A stretch of DNA of 64,000 bases from an uncultured Porphyromonas sp. (GCF_938046015.1 NZ_CALIXW010000035.1:62001-126000), one strand, 5' to 3'; positions 27,904-36,873 are shown, counted from the first letter of the stretch. A program made the numbers and translations. Notes: generated by a model from the sequence alone, not told the origin.

Positions 27904-28538
27904 TACGATAGTGTTTTGTTAAATGTGCTTAGGTAATGACTCACGAGGTGCACGGGCAGCCCCATGACGGTGTAGAAGCTCCCCTCGATGCGCTCGATGG
28001 CGCGGTAGCCTATCCACTCCTGGATGCCATAGGCGCCTGCCTTGTCTAGGGGGGCGTAGTGCTCGAGGTAGTAGCTGATGTCGGCCTCGGTGAGGGGGGC
28101 GAAGTCCACGGCCGCTGTGTCGCTGTAGCTGTCCTGCTGGGAGAGGGTGGTGAAGACCAGGCCCGTGGTGACCCAGTGCCTGCGCCCGCTGAGGCGGCGC
28201 AGCATGGCAGCAGCCTCGTCCCGTGTCTGAGGCTTGCCCAGCGGCTCGTCATCGACGAAGACCAGCGTGTCAGCGGTGATGAGGAGCGTCTGCGCGTCCA
28301 AGGCGCTGCGGTAGGCCGCGGCCTTCTGCCCTGCGATGTAGGCAGGGATCTTGGGGAGCGGCATCGTGGCGGGGAAGGACTCATCGATGTCGGGCAGCAC
28401 CTGCTGCTCGAAGGGTAAGTCTAGCCCCCTGAGCAGCTCCACGCGGCGAGGCGACTGCGAGCCGAGGAGGAGGCGCCAGCCCGCGAGCCCCTGCAGTAGG
28501 GGATGTGCTGTGGCGGTGGCTTGTGTGATCCGATCCAT
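27903..28538 (-). CDS. maf: Maf-family nucleoside triphosphate pyrophosphatase
   Basis: House-cleaning pyrophosphatase acting on modified or non-canonical (d)NTPs such as dTTP or UTP analogues. From the ATG at 28538 it has 211 residues. The longer in-frame version starting at 28619 would overlap kdsC by almost 70 bp and is not needed. Seen: LLGSQSPRRVELL, DESF, ITADTLVFVDDEPLGKP, and DKAGAYGIQEWIG, all family hallmarks. It lies 13 bp after kdsC and overlaps nagA by one base. Confidence 0.94.
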   Translation of the reverse strand: MDRITQATATAHPLLQGLAGWRLLLGSQSPRRVELLRGLDLPFEQQVLPDIDESFPATMPLPKIPAYIAGQKAAAYRSALDAQTLLITADTLVFVDDEPLGKPQTRDEAAAMLRRLSGRRHWVTTGLVFTTLSQQDSYSDTAAVDFAPLTEADISYYLEHYAPLDKAGAYGIQEWIGYRAIERIEGSFYTVMGLPVHLVSHYLSTFNKTLS

Positions 28539-28551
28539 GTCTATGGACTCT

Positions 28552-29073
28552 TTACCAGCCGAAGCCCTCGGAGAGCGACCAGCAGCCGTTGGCCTTGAGC
28601 GTCTGCTCGATGACGTCACGCACTACGCCGTAGCCCCCATTATAGAGGGAGATGTACTTGGCGATGGACTTGACCTCGGGGGCGGCGTCGGCAGGAGCGC
28701 AGGGGAGGGCCACCAGGCGCATGACGGGGATATCGGGGATGTCGTCACCGATGTAGGCGATTTCCTCGGGTCGCAGCCCCGACTCCTGACAGAGGAGCTC
28801 GAGCTGACGCGCCTTGTCGGAGATGCGCATGTAGATGTACTTGGCGCCGAGGTTGCGGAATCGCTCCGTCATCGCTTCGCTCGCGCCACCCGAGATGACG
28901 GCCAGCGTATAGCCTTGCTTCACGGCGTACTGCATGGCATAGCCGTCCTTGACGTTGACCGTACGCATGGGCATGCCGTCGGGCCCTACGGGGCTGACGT
29001 TGGCACTCACTACGCCGTCCATGTCTAGGACGAAGGCCTTGATTTGGCTTAGGTCGTGGGGAATACTACTCAT
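28552..29073 (-). CDS. kdsC: KdsC-like HAD phosphatase (KDO 8-phosphate phosphatase)
   Basis: 173 residues, a C0-type HAD hydrolase without a cap domain, as for KdsC, which releases KDO from KDO-8-P for lipopolysaccharide core synthesis. Seen: nucleophile motif LDMDGVVS, the NVKDGYAMQ segment, motif II VISGG, and motif IV IGDDIPDIPVM. Related HADs act on other sugar phosphates, but the length and the NVKDG and GGxGVVRDVIE motifs fit KdsC. First gene of kdsC-maf-nagA, with a -7 element 27 bp upstream. Confidence 0.9.
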   Translation of the reverse strand: MSSIPHDLSQIKAFVLDMDGVVSANVSPVGPDGMPMRTVNVKDGYAMQYAVKQGYTLAVISGGASEAMTERFRNLGAKYIYMRISDKARQLELLCQESGLRPEEIAYIGDDIPDIPVMRLVALPCAPADAAPEVKSIAKYISLYNGGYGVVRDVIEQTLKANGCWSLSEGFGW

Positions 29074-29099
29074 CTGGCTTCCTTAAATCTTTTATTATA

Positions 29100-29107
29100 C
29101 AAAAGTA
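29100..29107 (-). promoter_or_regulatory. -7 element of the kdsC-maf-nagA operon
   Basis: TACTTTTG on the minus strand matches TAnnTTTG. The predicted leader to the kdsC ATG is about 20 nt. Confidence 0.6.
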
Positions 29108-29314
29108 GCTCAAATTTCGCCTACTTGTATCCCTGCGCCCTCGGGGCTGAGCCTGCGCTAGCTGCTCGGGGGGCTGGGTGGGACAAGTAGCCTCGCGGCC
29201 CCCGCCTCCTAGGCTAAGGGCGCGCCCGCCTCCAAGCCGCAGAGCCCCTGCCTATAGGCTGCCTGCTCCCCGCCTAAAGCCTCCCGGCAAAGCCCGTGCC
29301 AAGGCGCTGCACTC

Positions 29315-29418
29315 TGACGGTCTGCCTCCAGCGCTCTGAGGGATATCCCTCGGGGCGCTGACTGGTATCCCTCACGCGACTCACGGACGTCCCTCACGGC
29401 GCTGATAGATATCCCTCA
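29315..29418 (+). repeat. 22-bp-period palindromic array E (5 units, first one degenerate)
   Basis: Units at 29315 (degenerate TGACGGTCTGCCTCCA), 29337, 29359, 29381 and 29403: TGAGGGATATCCCTCG, TGACTGGTATCCCTCA, TCACGGACGTCCCTCA, TGATAGATATCCCTCA. All steps are 22 bp. It lies in the 622-bp gap 29074-29695 between the kdsC promoter and the 3' end of tricorn-like gene 1. The rest of this gap is GC-rich with several GGCTAAG words and no recognised gene. Confidence 0.92.
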
Positions 29419-29695
29419 GGAGGCCTTGCCCTAGGCTCGCGTCCCGCTGGCGCTGCTCTCGTTCCTTCGCAGGCAGCTAAGGGACGAGGCTAAGGGGCGG
29501 GGTACTATGAGGCTGCAGCCCTTAGCACAGAGCTGAGGCGTAGCAGCTCGCGGTGGAGCTACGCACTCGGGCGGTGGATAGCGGGGATAGGTCGGTGGAT
29601 AAGCTCGGGGACGGGATGCAGACAGCCCCCAGCGGAGGCGCCGCGAGGGGCGCTGTCCACTGGGGACTGTGCTGGGGCGAAGTCGGGCGCTCGGC

Positions 29696-32600
29696 CTACT
29701 TCTTGGGGAGGGTTTTCATCATCTCATCGACCGCGCGGATCAGCTGGGCATCGTAGCCCGAGAGGCTCTGCTCGGGGGTGTTGTAGATGAGGATGTCGGG
29801 CTGCAGCGTCTGGTTCTCCAGCGGGCGTCCCTGCTCATCCGAGCAGGTGACCTGCGGGATGCCGAAGACGATGTGAGGATTGATCTGCGACTCCCACCAC
29901 ACGGCCGTCATCGTCCCGGCGACGGGCGCGCCGATGAGCTTGCCGAGGCCGAGGGTCTTGTAGGCCCAGGGGAAGCCGTGGCCGTTGCTGTAGTTGCCCT
30001 CGCTCATGAGGACGCAGCTGGGCTTGGTCCACTGCATGAAGGGGTCATCGCCGATATACTGCCCGCGCGGGGTGAAGCTGAGGTACTTCTTCCCACTCAG
30101 TAGGTGCGTGAGGTCCTCATGCAGCCAGCCGCCGCCGTTGAAGCGGGTGTCGACGATGGCTGCCTCAGCATTGCGGTACTTACCCAGTAGATCCTGGAAT
30201 GCGCTGCGGAAGCTGCTGCTATTCATCGCCCGCACGTAGACGTAGGCGATACGGCCCCCGCTGCGCTGCTGCACGAGCTCCTCGCAGTGGCGTAGCCAGC
30301 GGCGATACAGCAGCTCGCTCTGCTGCTCCTGGGAGATGGGCTTGACGATGTGCTCGAAGGTCTTGCCCGTCTTGGGATCGAGGATGCTGAGGTTGACGCG
30401 CTTGCCGACCTTGCCATTGAAGTAGGGCTCGAGGGCGCGCCCGGGCAGGATGTCCTCGCCGTCAATGCTCTTGATGATCATGCCGGCCGTGACCTTGCGC
30501 TCGCCATGCGCCAGTGGCCCCGAGGCCAGCACCTCGAGGATGCGCAATCCTCGGCCCTCGTAGTCGGGGTCGTAGAAGGCACCGAGGCTAGCCGTGGCCT
30601 GAGCTTGGCTGCGGGAGTAGGCACGAGCTCCCGTGTGGGAGGCATTGAGCTCACCGAGGAGCTCGGAGAGCATCTCGGCAAAGTCCTGATCGTTGTTGAT
30701 ATGCGGGAGGAACTTGCGGTAGGCCTCGCGGTAGTAGTCCCAGTCGACGCCATGCAGATTGACGTCGTAGAACTTCTCCTTGACCTGCTGCCAACTGTGA
30801 TCGAAGATGTAGCTACGCTCCTCGGCGGGGCGGTGCTCGAAGTCAGCGGCGAACTCGATGTTCTTCAGCGTGCCGTTCTCTAGCTTCTTCAGCCCCGACT
30901 GCGTACCGAGGTAGACGGTCTTGCCGTCCTTGCCTAGGATCAGTTCGCCGCCACCGATACCGGGGGAGAGGATGCGGGTGGCCTGCGTCTCTAGGTCGCG
31001 CTCCCAGAGGTCGGTGGAGGTGCCGTAGCGCGCGATGTAGTAGAGCTTGGTGCCCTCGCCGTTGATGACGGCGTCCGAGATAGAGCCCGAGGCGTAGGTG
31101 AGGCGTACGATGCGGTCCTCACGGTCGGTGAAGTCGGGCTTGAAGGGCTTCTTCTGCTCTTCCTCCTTCTTCTTGTCGACGTCCTTGGCCGCCGTCTGGG
31201 CGCTCTTCTTGGCCCTCTTGCCTATGCGTAGGATGCCGCTGGTCAGGGCGCTGGAGTCCCCGTCCTCGAGGTCGAAGAGGTTAGCGCCCATCTTCGTATC
31301 CTTGTCCTTATCCTTGTCTTCGCCCTGCTGCTTGCGGAGCTCACGCTCCTCCTTCGTCTGGCGGAAGTGCTCGTAGGCCTCGCGGTCGAGGAACATCAGG
31401 TAGAGGTCCTTCTCGGAGCCCCAGCTGCCGTGGCTTCGGTAGCCCGCGCGGTCGGAACTGAAGAGGATGGCCTTACCGCCAAAGGCGAACTTGCCCTCGC
31501 CCTCTCTGTAGCCGCTTTCGGTGAGGTTGATCCGCTCGCCTGAGCCGTCGGCCTTGACCAGCGCGCAGTCGGTGTGCATCCAGCCGCCCTCGCCGCCGTA
31601 GTTCGTCAGGATCCACTGGCTGTCGGGGCTCCACTGGTAGTGCTGGTCCCCGTCGGTGTAGCTATAGTTGTAGCTCTTGTCCAGTACCTTAGTCTCCTTG
31701 CCCGAGGCGAGGTCGTAGACGTAGATGCCGGTGCGGTCACGTAGGAAGGCGACCTTCTTGCCGTCGGGGCTGAAGGTGGGCTGGAAGCAAGCCTCCTGGC
31801 TGTGCGTCAGCTGGCGCTCCTTGAGGCCGCGGGCGTAGACGAAGAGCTTATCGTCCTTGCGCTCCAGCTCGGTCATGTAGATATTCCAGTGCCCGTCGCG
31901 CTCGGCGGCGTAGACGATCTGGCGGCCGTCGGGGCTGAAGCTGACGCTACGCTCCTGCACGGGGGTATTGGTGATGCGCTTGGTGGTCTTGTACTCGGTG
32001 TGCGTCACGTAGACCTCGCCGTGGACGACGAAGGCGATCTCCTTGCCCGAGGGCGCGACGGCGAAGGAGCTCACGCCCGAGCTGTATTGATGGTACTGTA
32101 CCTTAGGCTCCTCCTCGTCGGTGACGATCTGTACGGGCACTCTGCGCGGGCTCGAGCCAGGGCGCAGCGTATAGATCTCGCCGTCGTAGCCGAAGCAGAG
32201 GGTGCCGTCGGTAGCGCGCGAGAGGAAGCGGACGGGATCCTTCTTGAAGTCCGTCAGACGTGTGTCGGCAGCCGTGGGGCTCGCGGTGGCGCGGTGGTAG
32301 ATGTTGGAGTTGCCCTCGCGCTCACTGAGGTAGTAGAAGCCGCCCTGCCCGTCCCAGACGGCATTGCGGTCCTCGCCGTCGAAGCTGGTGAGCTTGGTGT
32401 GCTTGCCCTGCTCGTCACGCAGCCAGATGTCGCGCGTTATGGGTGAGTGGGCATGCTTGCGCCACTGGTCCTCGTAGCCCTTATGGTCGGTGTAGAGGAG
32501 CTGCTTGCCCGAGAGCGAGGGCTGCATCATGGGGTAGGGGTTCCAGAGCTTGGGGCGTGCCTCCTGGGTATCGAGCTTGATGGCGTAGGTCTGTACGAAG

Positions 32601-33037
32601 CCCTGGGTGGGGTGTAAGGAGAGCTGCACCGTGGGCATGATGTCAGCCTGGAAGAGGAGGGTATTGGCATCGAGGAAGGCTACGGGGATCTCCTTGGCAC
32701 TGTTGGAGGTGAGGCGGCGCAGCTGGGTGCCGTCGGCGCCTATGAGGAAGACGTCACGCCCGCCCTCGCGGTCGGAGGAGAAGGCGATCTGTCGGCTGTC
32801 GGGGCTCCAGATAGGGGTGCCATCATAGGCGGCATTGGAGGTCAGACGCAGCGCACGCCCTCCCTCGGTAGGCACGGTATAGATATCACCGCGGTAGCAG
32901 AAGGCGATGCTGCGGCCGTCGGGGCTGATCTGCTGATGGCGCAGCCAGAGGGGGCGCTGGGTGCTCTGGGCGCTCAGGCTACCGAGGGTGCCCAGCGTCA
33001 GGCAGCCGATGAGGACCAGTGGGATGAGTTGCTTCAT
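29696..33037 (-). CDS. tricorn-like S41 protease 1 (beta-propeller, PDZ, S41)
   Basis: 1113 residues with a signal peptide (MKQLIPLVLIGCLTLGTLGSLSAQ), predicted periplasmic. Order: repeated WD40/PD40 propeller blades (motifs such as SPDGRSIAFCYRGDIYTV, WSPDSRQIAFSSDREG), a charged linker rich in Lys/Asp/Glu near 570-640, a second propeller part, a PDZ domain (about 820-900), and an S41 core. Tricorn-type catalytic elements are seen: SH in ELNASHTGA (about 798) and the nucleophile region YSNGHGFPWAY (about 1016). Tricorn-like proteases trim peptides. It is a paralogue of the gene at 56918. The ATG follows a -7 element by 37 bp. Confidence 0.93.
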   Translation of the reverse strand: MKQLIPLVLIGCLTLGTLGSLSAQSTQRPLWLRHQQISPDGRSIAFCYRGDIYTVPTEGGRALRLTSNAAYDGTPIWSPDSRQIAFSSDREGGRDVFLIGADGTQLRRLTSNSAKEIPVAFLDANTLLFQADIMPTVQLSLHPTQGFVQTYAIKLDTQEARPKLWNPYPMMQPSLSGKQLLYTDHKGYEDQWRKHAHSPITRDIWLRDEQGKHTKLTSFDGEDRNAVWDGQGGFYYLSEREGNSNIYHRATASPTAADTRLTDFKKDPVRFLSRATDGTLCFGYDGEIYTLRPGSSPRRVPVQIVTDEEEPKVQYHQYSSGVSSFAVAPSGKEIAFVVHGEVYVTHTEYKTTKRITNTPVQERSVSFSPDGRQIVYAAERDGHWNIYMTELERKDDKLFVYARGLKERQLTHSQEACFQPTFSPDGKKVAFLRDRTGIYVYDLASGKETKVLDKSYNYSYTDGDQHYQWSPDSQWILTNYGGEGGWMHTDCALVKADGSGERINLTESGYREGEGKFAFGGKAILFSSDRAGYRSHGSWGSEKDLYLMFLDREAYEHFRQTKEERELRKQQGEDKDKDKDTKMGANLFDLEDGDSSALTSGILRIGKRAKKSAQTAAKDVDKKKEEEQKKPFKPDFTDREDRIVRLTYASGSISDAVINGEGTKLYYIARYGTSTDLWERDLETQATRILSPGIGGGELILGKDGKTVYLGTQSGLKKLENGTLKNIEFAADFEHRPAEERSYIFDHSWQQVKEKFYDVNLHGVDWDYYREAYRKFLPHINNDQDFAEMLSELLGELNASHTGARAYSRSQAQATASLGAFYDPDYEGRGLRILEVLASGPLAHGERKVTAGMIIKSIDGEDILPGRALEPYFNGKVGKRVNLSILDPKTGKTFEHIVKPISQEQQSELLYRRWLRHCEELVQQRSGGRIAYVYVRAMNSSSFRSAFQDLLGKYRNAEAAIVDTRFNGGGWLHEDLTHLLSGKKYLSFTPRGQYIGDDPFMQWTKPSCVLMSEGNYSNGHGFPWAYKTLGLGKLIGAPVAGTMTAVWWESQINPHIVFGIPQVTCSDEQGRPLENQTLQPDILIYNTPEQSLSGYDAQLIRAVDEMMKTLPKK

Positions 33038-33073
33038 AGTCTTGTGTGCATGCGTATAGTTAATTGACTAGAG

Positions 33074-33081
33074 CAAAGGTA
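33074..33081 (-). promoter_or_regulatory. -7 element of tricorn-like gene 1
   Basis: Minus-strand TACCTTTG matches TAnnTTTG. Predicted leader about 30 nt. Confidence 0.6.
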
Positions 33082-33184
33082 CTGAAAAGCCCCGAGCGCA
33101 GCACAGCCTGCTCGGGGCTAAGGCAGGGTGAGACGTGATGAAAGTACGAAGGCGGAGCGAAGTCTCGCCTTCGCCTCGCCTTCG

Positions 33185-33310
33185 TGAGGGATATCCCTCA
33201 GTCGCCTCACAGATGCCCCTCACGGCGCTGACTGACACCCCTCAGACCGCTGACGGATATTCCTCACGTCTGCCCCTGTCGTCCCTCATGGTGCTGACTG
33301 ACGTCCCTCA
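33185..33310 (+). repeat. 22-bp-period palindromic array F (6 units, the longest)
   Basis: Units at 33185, 33207, 33229, 33251, 33273 and 33295, all 22 bp apart: TGAGGGATATCCCTCA, TCACAGATGCCCCTCA, TGACTGACACCCCTCA, TGACGGATATTCCTCA, CCCCTGTCGTCCCTCA, TGACTGACGTCCCTCA. The right half keeps CCTCA in all six; the first unit is perfect. It sits about 100 bp upstream of the -7 element of tricorn-like gene 1, in the gap 33038-33468 that also holds the rplT terminator. Confidence 0.94.
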
Positions 33311-33401
33311 AGCTCGCGGCTGTGGCCGCTTAGCTCGCTGACTGCTACAGCTCCGTCTCTCTTGGCTTGGCACAGGCTACCGCTCGGAAAGGATACAAAG
33401 A

Positions 33402-33445
33402 GAGCAGCCCAGCGGGATGACGGAGGTCATTCCACTGGGCTGCTC
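33402..33445 (-). terminator. terminator of the thrS-infC-rpmI-rplT operon
   Basis: Minus-strand stem GAGCAGCCCAG pairs with CTGGGCTGCTC, with an inner ATGAC/GTCAT helix, followed by TCTTTGT. It begins 24 bp after the rplT stop codon. Confidence 0.75.
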
Positions 33446-33468
33446 GATATCTAAGAGGCTCGAGGCGC

Positions 33469-33813
33469 TTACTTCACCTTAGCTACGATAGCCTTGAAGG
33501 CCTCGGGGTGATTGACCGCCAGGTCAGCGAGGACCTTACGGTTGATCTCGATACCCTGAGCGTGCAGGGCGCCCATCAGGCGGGAGTAGGAGAGTCCCTC
33601 CAGGCGTGCAGCAGCGTTGATACGCTGGATCCACAGGGCGCGGAAGTTGCGCTTCTTGTTCTTGCGGTCACGGAAAGCGTAGGTCAGACCCTTCTCCCAA
33701 GTGTTCTTGGCGACGGTCCAGACGTTCTTGCGAGCACCGTAGTACCCACGAGTGAGCTTGAGGATACGCTTTCTTTTAGCGCGCGAAGCTACGTGATTGA
33801 CTGATCTTGGCAT
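33469..33813 (-). CDS. rplT: 50S ribosomal protein L20
   Basis: 114 residues, typical length. Basic N-terminus MPRSVNHVASRAKRKRILKLTRGYYGARKNVWTVAK (family hallmark, shown across its parts) and IQRINAAARLEGLSYSRLMGAL. L20 binds 23S rRNA early in assembly and often represses its own operon. It is the last gene of thrS-infC-rpmI-rplT. The 123-bp gap to rpmI can form a small GGCTC/GAGCC hairpin near 33850, which could be a regulatory site (inference). Confidence 0.98.
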   Translation of the reverse strand: MPRSVNHVASRAKRKRILKLTRGYYGARKNVWTVAKNTWEKGLTYAFRDRKNKKRNFRALWIQRINAAARLEGLSYSRLMGALHAQGIEINRKVLADLAVNHPEAFKAIVAKVK

Positions 33814-33936
33814 GATGTTACTTCTTTGTGATTGGTAGCGACCAGGCGGCTCGGGGCCAGAGCCTCGGGACAGGCTGGTACTTGTGGGCTTACCTCTCTG
33901 TTACTGAATAATCGTGGCTTACTTACCTCTCGGAGA

Positions 33937-34134
33937 CTAGCGGAGACGGAGGAGCTCCTTGACTTCGCGTACGTCAGCCTGATCCACGGTGGTGAAGTAG
34001 GTGAGGTTACGCTTCTGCTTCTTCGTCTTCTTGGTTAGGATGTGACTCTTGAAGGCATGTTTGCGCTTGATCTTACCAGAGCCCGTGAGCGCGAAGCGCT
34101 TCTTGGCGCTGGAGTTTGTCTTCAGCTTAGGCAT
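33937..34134 (-). CDS. rpmI: 50S ribosomal protein L35
   Basis: 65 residues. MPKLKTNSSAKKRFALTGSGKIKRKHAF is the usual L35 N-terminus, with the basic KSHILTKKTKKQKRNL segment following. It lies between infC and rplT in the conserved IF3-L35-L20 order. The 99-bp gap to infC can form a short imperfect CCACTCC/GGAGTGG-type hairpin. Confidence 0.98.
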   Translation of the reverse strand: MPKLKTNSSAKKRFALTGSGKIKRKHAFKSHILTKKTKKQKRNLTYFTTVDQADVREVKELLRLR

Positions 34135-34233
34135 TTTCTTTTCGTTATATGAGTGATTACTTATAGCCCTACTCCACTGACGCAGCCTATGCGCGAGGAG
34201 TGGGATGAGGTATGGTGTCGGAGGGGGCGGGGA

Positions 34234-34812
34234 CTAGTCCTCGTCTTCCTCGTCCTTAGCCTTGTCCTTCTTGGGGGCAGGGGAAGCGGCCTTCTTGGGG
34301 GCAAGCATGATGGTCATGCGCTTACCCTCCAGGACGGGCATGCTCTCTACGCGGCCGTAGTCCTCAAGGTCGTTGGCGAAGCGCAAGAGGAGTACCTCTC
34401 CCTGATCCTTGAAGAGGATGGAGCGTCCACGGAAGAATACGTAGGCCTTGACCTTCGCGCCCTCACTGAGGAAGCCCTTAGCGTGCTTGAGCTTGAAGTT
34501 GTAGTCGTGGTCATCGGTCTGGGGCCCGAAGCGGATCTCCTTGACGACGACCTTGACGCTCTTAGCCTTCTGCTCCTTCTGCTTCTTCTTCAGCTGGAAG
34601 ATGAACTTAGAGTAGTCTACGACACGGCAAACTGGTGGGTTGACGTTGGGCGAGATCTCTACCAGGTCTAGCTCTTGGTCCGCGGCGATACGTAGCGCCT
34701 GCTGGATGGGATACACGCCCTGCTCTACATTGTCCCCGACGAGACGTACCTCCTTGACGCGGATGGCCTCGTTCGTCCGGTACTGGAACTTTTGTTTGTT
34801 GTCTACTGCCAT
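34234..34812 (-). CDS. infC: translation initiation factor IF-3
   Basis: 192 residues. The N-domain has YRTNEAIRVKEVRLVGDN and DLVEISPNVNPPVCRVVDYSKF; the C-domain has KEIRFGPQTDDHDYNFKLKHA and VKAYVFFRGRSI. The C-terminal tail is long and Lys/Asp/Glu-rich. The start codon is ATG, not the rare AUU used for autoregulation in E. coli. It lies 87 bp after thrS, separated by a near-perfect inverted repeat. Confidence 0.97.
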   Translation of the reverse strand: MAVDNKQKFQYRTNEAIRVKEVRLVGDNVEQGVYPIQQALRIAADQELDLVEISPNVNPPVCRVVDYSKFIFQLKKKQKEQKAKSVKVVVKEIRFGPQTDDHDYNFKLKHAKGFLSEGAKVKAYVFFRGRSILFKDQGEVLLLRFANDLEDYGRVESMPVLEGKRMTIMLAPKKAASPAPKKDKAKDEEDED

Positions 34813-34826
34813 TCAGTATATTATAT

Positions 34827-34860
34827 GTAGGGCGCTCCCCTAGCTAGGGGAGCACCCTAC
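34827..34860 (-). promoter_or_regulatory. 34-bp near-perfect inverted repeat between thrS and infC
   Basis: GTAGGG-C-GCTCCCCTAG is followed immediately by CTAGGGGAGC-A-CCCTAC: 17-bp arms with one mismatch and no loop spacing. It lies in the spacer between thrS stop and infC start without a U-tract, so it is more likely an RNA-processing, attenuation or protein-binding element than a simple terminator. Function inferred only from position. Confidence 0.55.
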
Positions 34861-34899
34861 TTAAGTGTTGCTGTGTGACTACTTAAAGTAAGTTATCTC

Positions 34900-36873
34900 T
34901 TAGGCTTGCTGCTCGGTGTGCCAGGCGTTGAGCTGGCGATTCACCTCAGCGGCGATTTGCTCTGCAAAGGTAGCAATTTTCAGCGAACCCTTATCACCCT
35001 CACCCTGCACACGTACCGAGACTTCGCCTTCCTGGGCTTCCTTCTCGCCTACGATGAGCATGTAGGGGATACGCTTGAGCTCGTTGTCGCGGATCTTACG
35101 GCCGATCTTCTCGTTGCGATCGTCCACCTGGGTGCGGATGTCCTGCTTGTTGAGCTGGGCAGCCACCTCGTAGGCGTAGTCGTTGTACTTCTCGCTGATG
35201 GGCAGGACGACGACCTGGTCGGGCGTCAGCCACAGGGGGAAGTGACCTGCCGTATGCTCGATGAGCACGGCGACGAAGCGCTCCATAGAGCCGAAGGGCG
35301 CGCGGTGGATCATCACTGGACGATGCTTGCGGTTGTCCGCGCCCGTGTACTCCAGCTCGAAGCGCTCGGGGAGGTTATAGTCCACCTGGATCGTGCCCAG
35401 CTGCCAGCGACGGCCGAGGGCATCCTTGACCATGAAGTCGAGCTTAGGCCCGTAGAAGGCAGCCTCACCGTACTCGATGACGGCGGGGAGCCCCTTCTCG
35501 GCGCAGGCGTCGATGATGGCCTGCTCGGCGCGCTCCCAGTTCTCCTCACTGCCGATATACTTATCCCTATTGACCTTGTCACGTAGGGAGATCTGGGCCT
35601 CGAAGTCCTGGAAGTTGAGTGCCTTGAAGATGATGAAGATGATGTCCATCACCTTGCAGAACTCCTCCTTGATCTGGTCGGGACGGCAGAAGAGGTGCGC
35701 GTCGTCCTGCGTGAAGCCACGTACACGGGTGAGCCCGTGCAGCTCCCCACTCTGCTCGTAGCGGTAGACGGTGCCGAACTCTGCCAGGCGCTGCGGCAGG
35801 TCGCGGTAGGAGTGGGGGCCCATAGCCTTATAGATCTCGCAGTGGTGCGGGCAGTTCATGGGCTTGAGCATGAATTCCTCTCCCTCCTGCGGCGTGGTGA
35901 TGGGTCGGAAGGAGTCCGCACCGTACTTCGCCCAGTGGCCCGAGGTCACATAGAGCTGCTTGGAGCCGATATGCGGGGAGATGACCTGCTGGTAGCCGAA
36001 CTGCTTCTGGATCTGCTTGAGGAAGTCCTCCAGACGTAGGCGGAGTTGCGTCCCACGGGGTAGCCAGAGGGGTAGACCCGAGCCTACGTTCTGCGAGAAG
36101 GCGAAGAGCCCGAGCTCCTTACCGATCTTGCGATGGTCGCGCTTCTTAGCCTCCTCAAGGAGCTGCAGGTACTCGTCGAGCATCTTCTTCTTGGGGAAGG
36201 TGATCCCGTAGATACGCGTCAGCTGCTTGCGCTTCTCATCTCCGCGCCAGTAGGCACCAGCCACGCTGAGCAGCTTGACGGCCTTGATGTAGCCCGTGTT
36301 GGGGACGTGGGGCCCACGGCAGAGGTCGGTGAAGCCGCCCTGCGTGTAGGTCGTGATCGAGCCGTCGGGCAGGTCCGCGATGAGCTCGAGCTTGTACTCG
36401 TCGCCCTTCTGACGGAAGAACTCCGTGACCTCCGCCTTGGTGATGTCGCGGCGGATGATGGGCTCCTTGCGCGCTGCGGCCTCGAGCATCTTGGCCTCGA
36501 TGGCCGCTAGGTCTGCATCCTTGATCTGGACGCCCTCGCCCAAGTCTATATCGTAGTAGAAGCCGTTCTCGATGGGGGGGCCGATCCCGAACTTGACCTC
36601 GGGATAGATCTCCTGCAGCGCCTCGGCCATCAGGTGGGCGCTGGAGTGCCAGTAGGCGAACTTCCCCTCGGGGTCTTCCCACTTATAGAGCTTCAGCTCG
36701 GTATCCTCCTTGAGGGGGCGCATCAGGTCCCAGATCTGACCATTGACCCCAGCAGCTAGGACGTCCTGTTGCAGGCGGGGGCTGATCGATCCAGCTATAT
36801 CCCAGGAGGTCGTCCCGGCGGGGTACTCCCGCTGGCTGCTGTCTGGGAAGGTGACTTTGATCATTGAACTCAT
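34900..36873 (-). CDS. thrS: threonyl-tRNA synthetase
   Basis: Class II synthetase, 657 residues. N-terminal TGS domain (1-60), editing domain with HSSAHLMAEAL and the GFTDLCRGPHVPNTG zinc-dependent region, catalytic core with MNCPHHCEIYKAMGPHSYRDLPQR and RVRGFTQDDAHLF, and the C-terminal anticodon-binding domain (QVVVLPISEKYNDYA). Catalytic Cys and His of MNCPHH are present. First gene of the operon, with a -7 element 30 bp upstream. No T-box or other leader was seen because the predicted leader is only about 23 nt. Confidence 0.98.
   Translation of the reverse strand: MSSMIKVTFPDSSQREYPAGTTSWDIAGSISPRLQQDVLAAGVNGQIWDLMRPLKEDTELKLYKWEDPEGKFAYWHSSAHLMAEALQEIYPEVKFGIGPPIENGFYYDIDLGEGVQIKDADLAAIEAKMLEAAARKEPIIRRDITKAEVTEFFRQKGDEYKLELIADLPDGSITTYTQGGFTDLCRGPHVPNTGYIKAVKLLSVAGAYWRGDEKRKQLTRIYGITFPKKKMLDEYLQLLEEAKKRDHRKIGKELGLFAFSQNVGSGLPLWLPRGTQLRLRLEDFLKQIQKQFGYQQVISPHIGSKQLYVTSGHWAKYGADSFRPITTPQEGEEFMLKPMNCPHHCEIYKAMGPHSYRDLPQRLAEFGTVYRYEQSGELHGLTRVRGFTQDDAHLFCRPDQIKEEFCKVMDIIFIIFKALNFQDFEAQISLRDKVNRDKYIGSEENWERAEQAIIDACAEKGLPAVIEYGEAAFYGPKLDFMVKDALGRRWQLGTIQVDYNLPERFELEYTGADNRKHRPVMIHRAPFGSMERFVAVLIEHTAGHFPLWLTPDQVVVLPISEKYNDYAYEVAAQLNKQDIRTQVDDRNEKIGRKIRDNELKRIPYMLIVGEKEAQEGEVSVRVQGEGDKGSLKIATFAEQIAAEVNRQLNAWHTEQQA

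Noticed and set aside
33185..33310. CRISPR array
   Set aside because: Units are 16 bp with 6-bp linkers, repeats are imperfect, and no cas genes are present; real arrays have longer repeats and spacers of about 30 bp.
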